From positions 1 to 7,173 of the forward strand of contig QFQQ01000136.1 in assembly GCA_003243445.1 (NCBI GenBank): a DNA stretch of 7,173 bases. The letters are read 5' to 3'. Shown here in pieces: positions 7,085 through 7,173 of this stretch. The translations under genes and the position numbers were made by a program. Positions within the stretch are counted from its first letter, which is position 1, and each line of letters starts with the position of its first letter. The notes below the pieces were generated by a model, which made no database searches, was not told the origin of the DNA, and saw nothing but the letters and a program-made list of their open reading frames with translations. Source of the DNA: Citrobacter freundii (GTDB lineage Bacteria; Bacteroidota; Bacteroidia; Chitinophagales; Chitinophagaceae).

Positions 7085-7153
7085 GGCGTGAGGCCCCTCT
7101 AAATCTCCCCCTTCAGGCTAATCGTTACCCAAATTTTCGGACTTGCGTAAGGT
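7085..7153 (-). repeat. right copy of flanking inverted repeat
   Basis: Read on the minus strand, this copy contains ACCTTACGC (7153-7145), ATTTGGGTAACGATTAGCC (7134-7116), GGGGGAGATTTA (7111-7100) and then GAGGGGCCTCACGCC (7099-7085). The same modules occur in the same order at 81-133 and 241-257, where the last is interrupted by a 107-base insert. AATCTGCG follows on the outer side (7173-7166). Unlike the left copy it lacks the 213-240 hairpin, so no intrinsic terminator is evident for the YD-repeat gene, which ends at 7007. The interval 7008-7084 holds nothing I recognise. Confidence 0.75.
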
Positions 7154-7173
7154 TCCCGCGGATTTCGCAGATT

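Noticed and set aside
81..7153. Composite transposon or insertion sequence bounded by the inverted repeats
   Set aside because: No transposase or integrase gene lies inside, no target duplication at the outer edges can be seen, and the cargo includes housekeeping mazG.

Overview
The window looks like chromosomal DNA of a Bacteroidota bacterium, most likely from the Chitinophagaceae or a nearby group. The main evidence is a DUF3667-type zinc-ribbon membrane protein (a family seen mostly in Bacteroidota), weak or absent Shine-Dalgarno sequences with A/T-rich leaders, and non-coding repeats built on ATCTGCG, on GGGGGAGATTTA and on ATCG-containing heptamers. The rank below phylum is inference from the style of the sequence.

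Layout: bases 1-250 are non-coding and packed with repeats. Three genes follow on the minus strand, transcribed leftward in the order DUF3667 membrane protein (5886-4804), MazG nucleotide pyrophosphohydrolase (4791-4006) and a very large NtrY-like sensor histidine kinase (4009-251). The gap between the first two is 12 bases and the last two overlap by 4 bases (GTGA), so one operon is very likely. A 284-base divergent intergenic region (5887-6170) carries a weak promoter candidate and heptamer arrays arranged as a large imperfect inverted repeat. On the plus strand, 6171-7007 encodes a secreted 278-residue protein with YD/RHS-like repeats. Bases 7008-7173 are non-coding and end in an inverted copy of the repeat at the left edge.

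Working together: MazG is a house-cleaning NTP pyrophosphohydrolase. The kinase has about 12 membrane segments and three large extracytoplasmic or linker regions ahead of HAMP, HisKA and HATPase modules; no response regulator gene is present, so its partner must be encoded elsewhere. Co-transcription with MazG and a zinc-ribbon membrane protein suggests an envelope or stress-related setting, but no shared function can be read from the sequence.

The least ordinary content is in the repeats. The four genes are bracketed by a 35-base inverted repeat (33/35 identical) that belongs to a longer modular element. The left copy appears to carry two extra inserts relative to the right copy, and its distal module runs into the stop codon of the kinase gene. 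No transposase, CRISPR array, tRNA or rRNA gene was seen. I see no strong case for a new defence or mobile system here.
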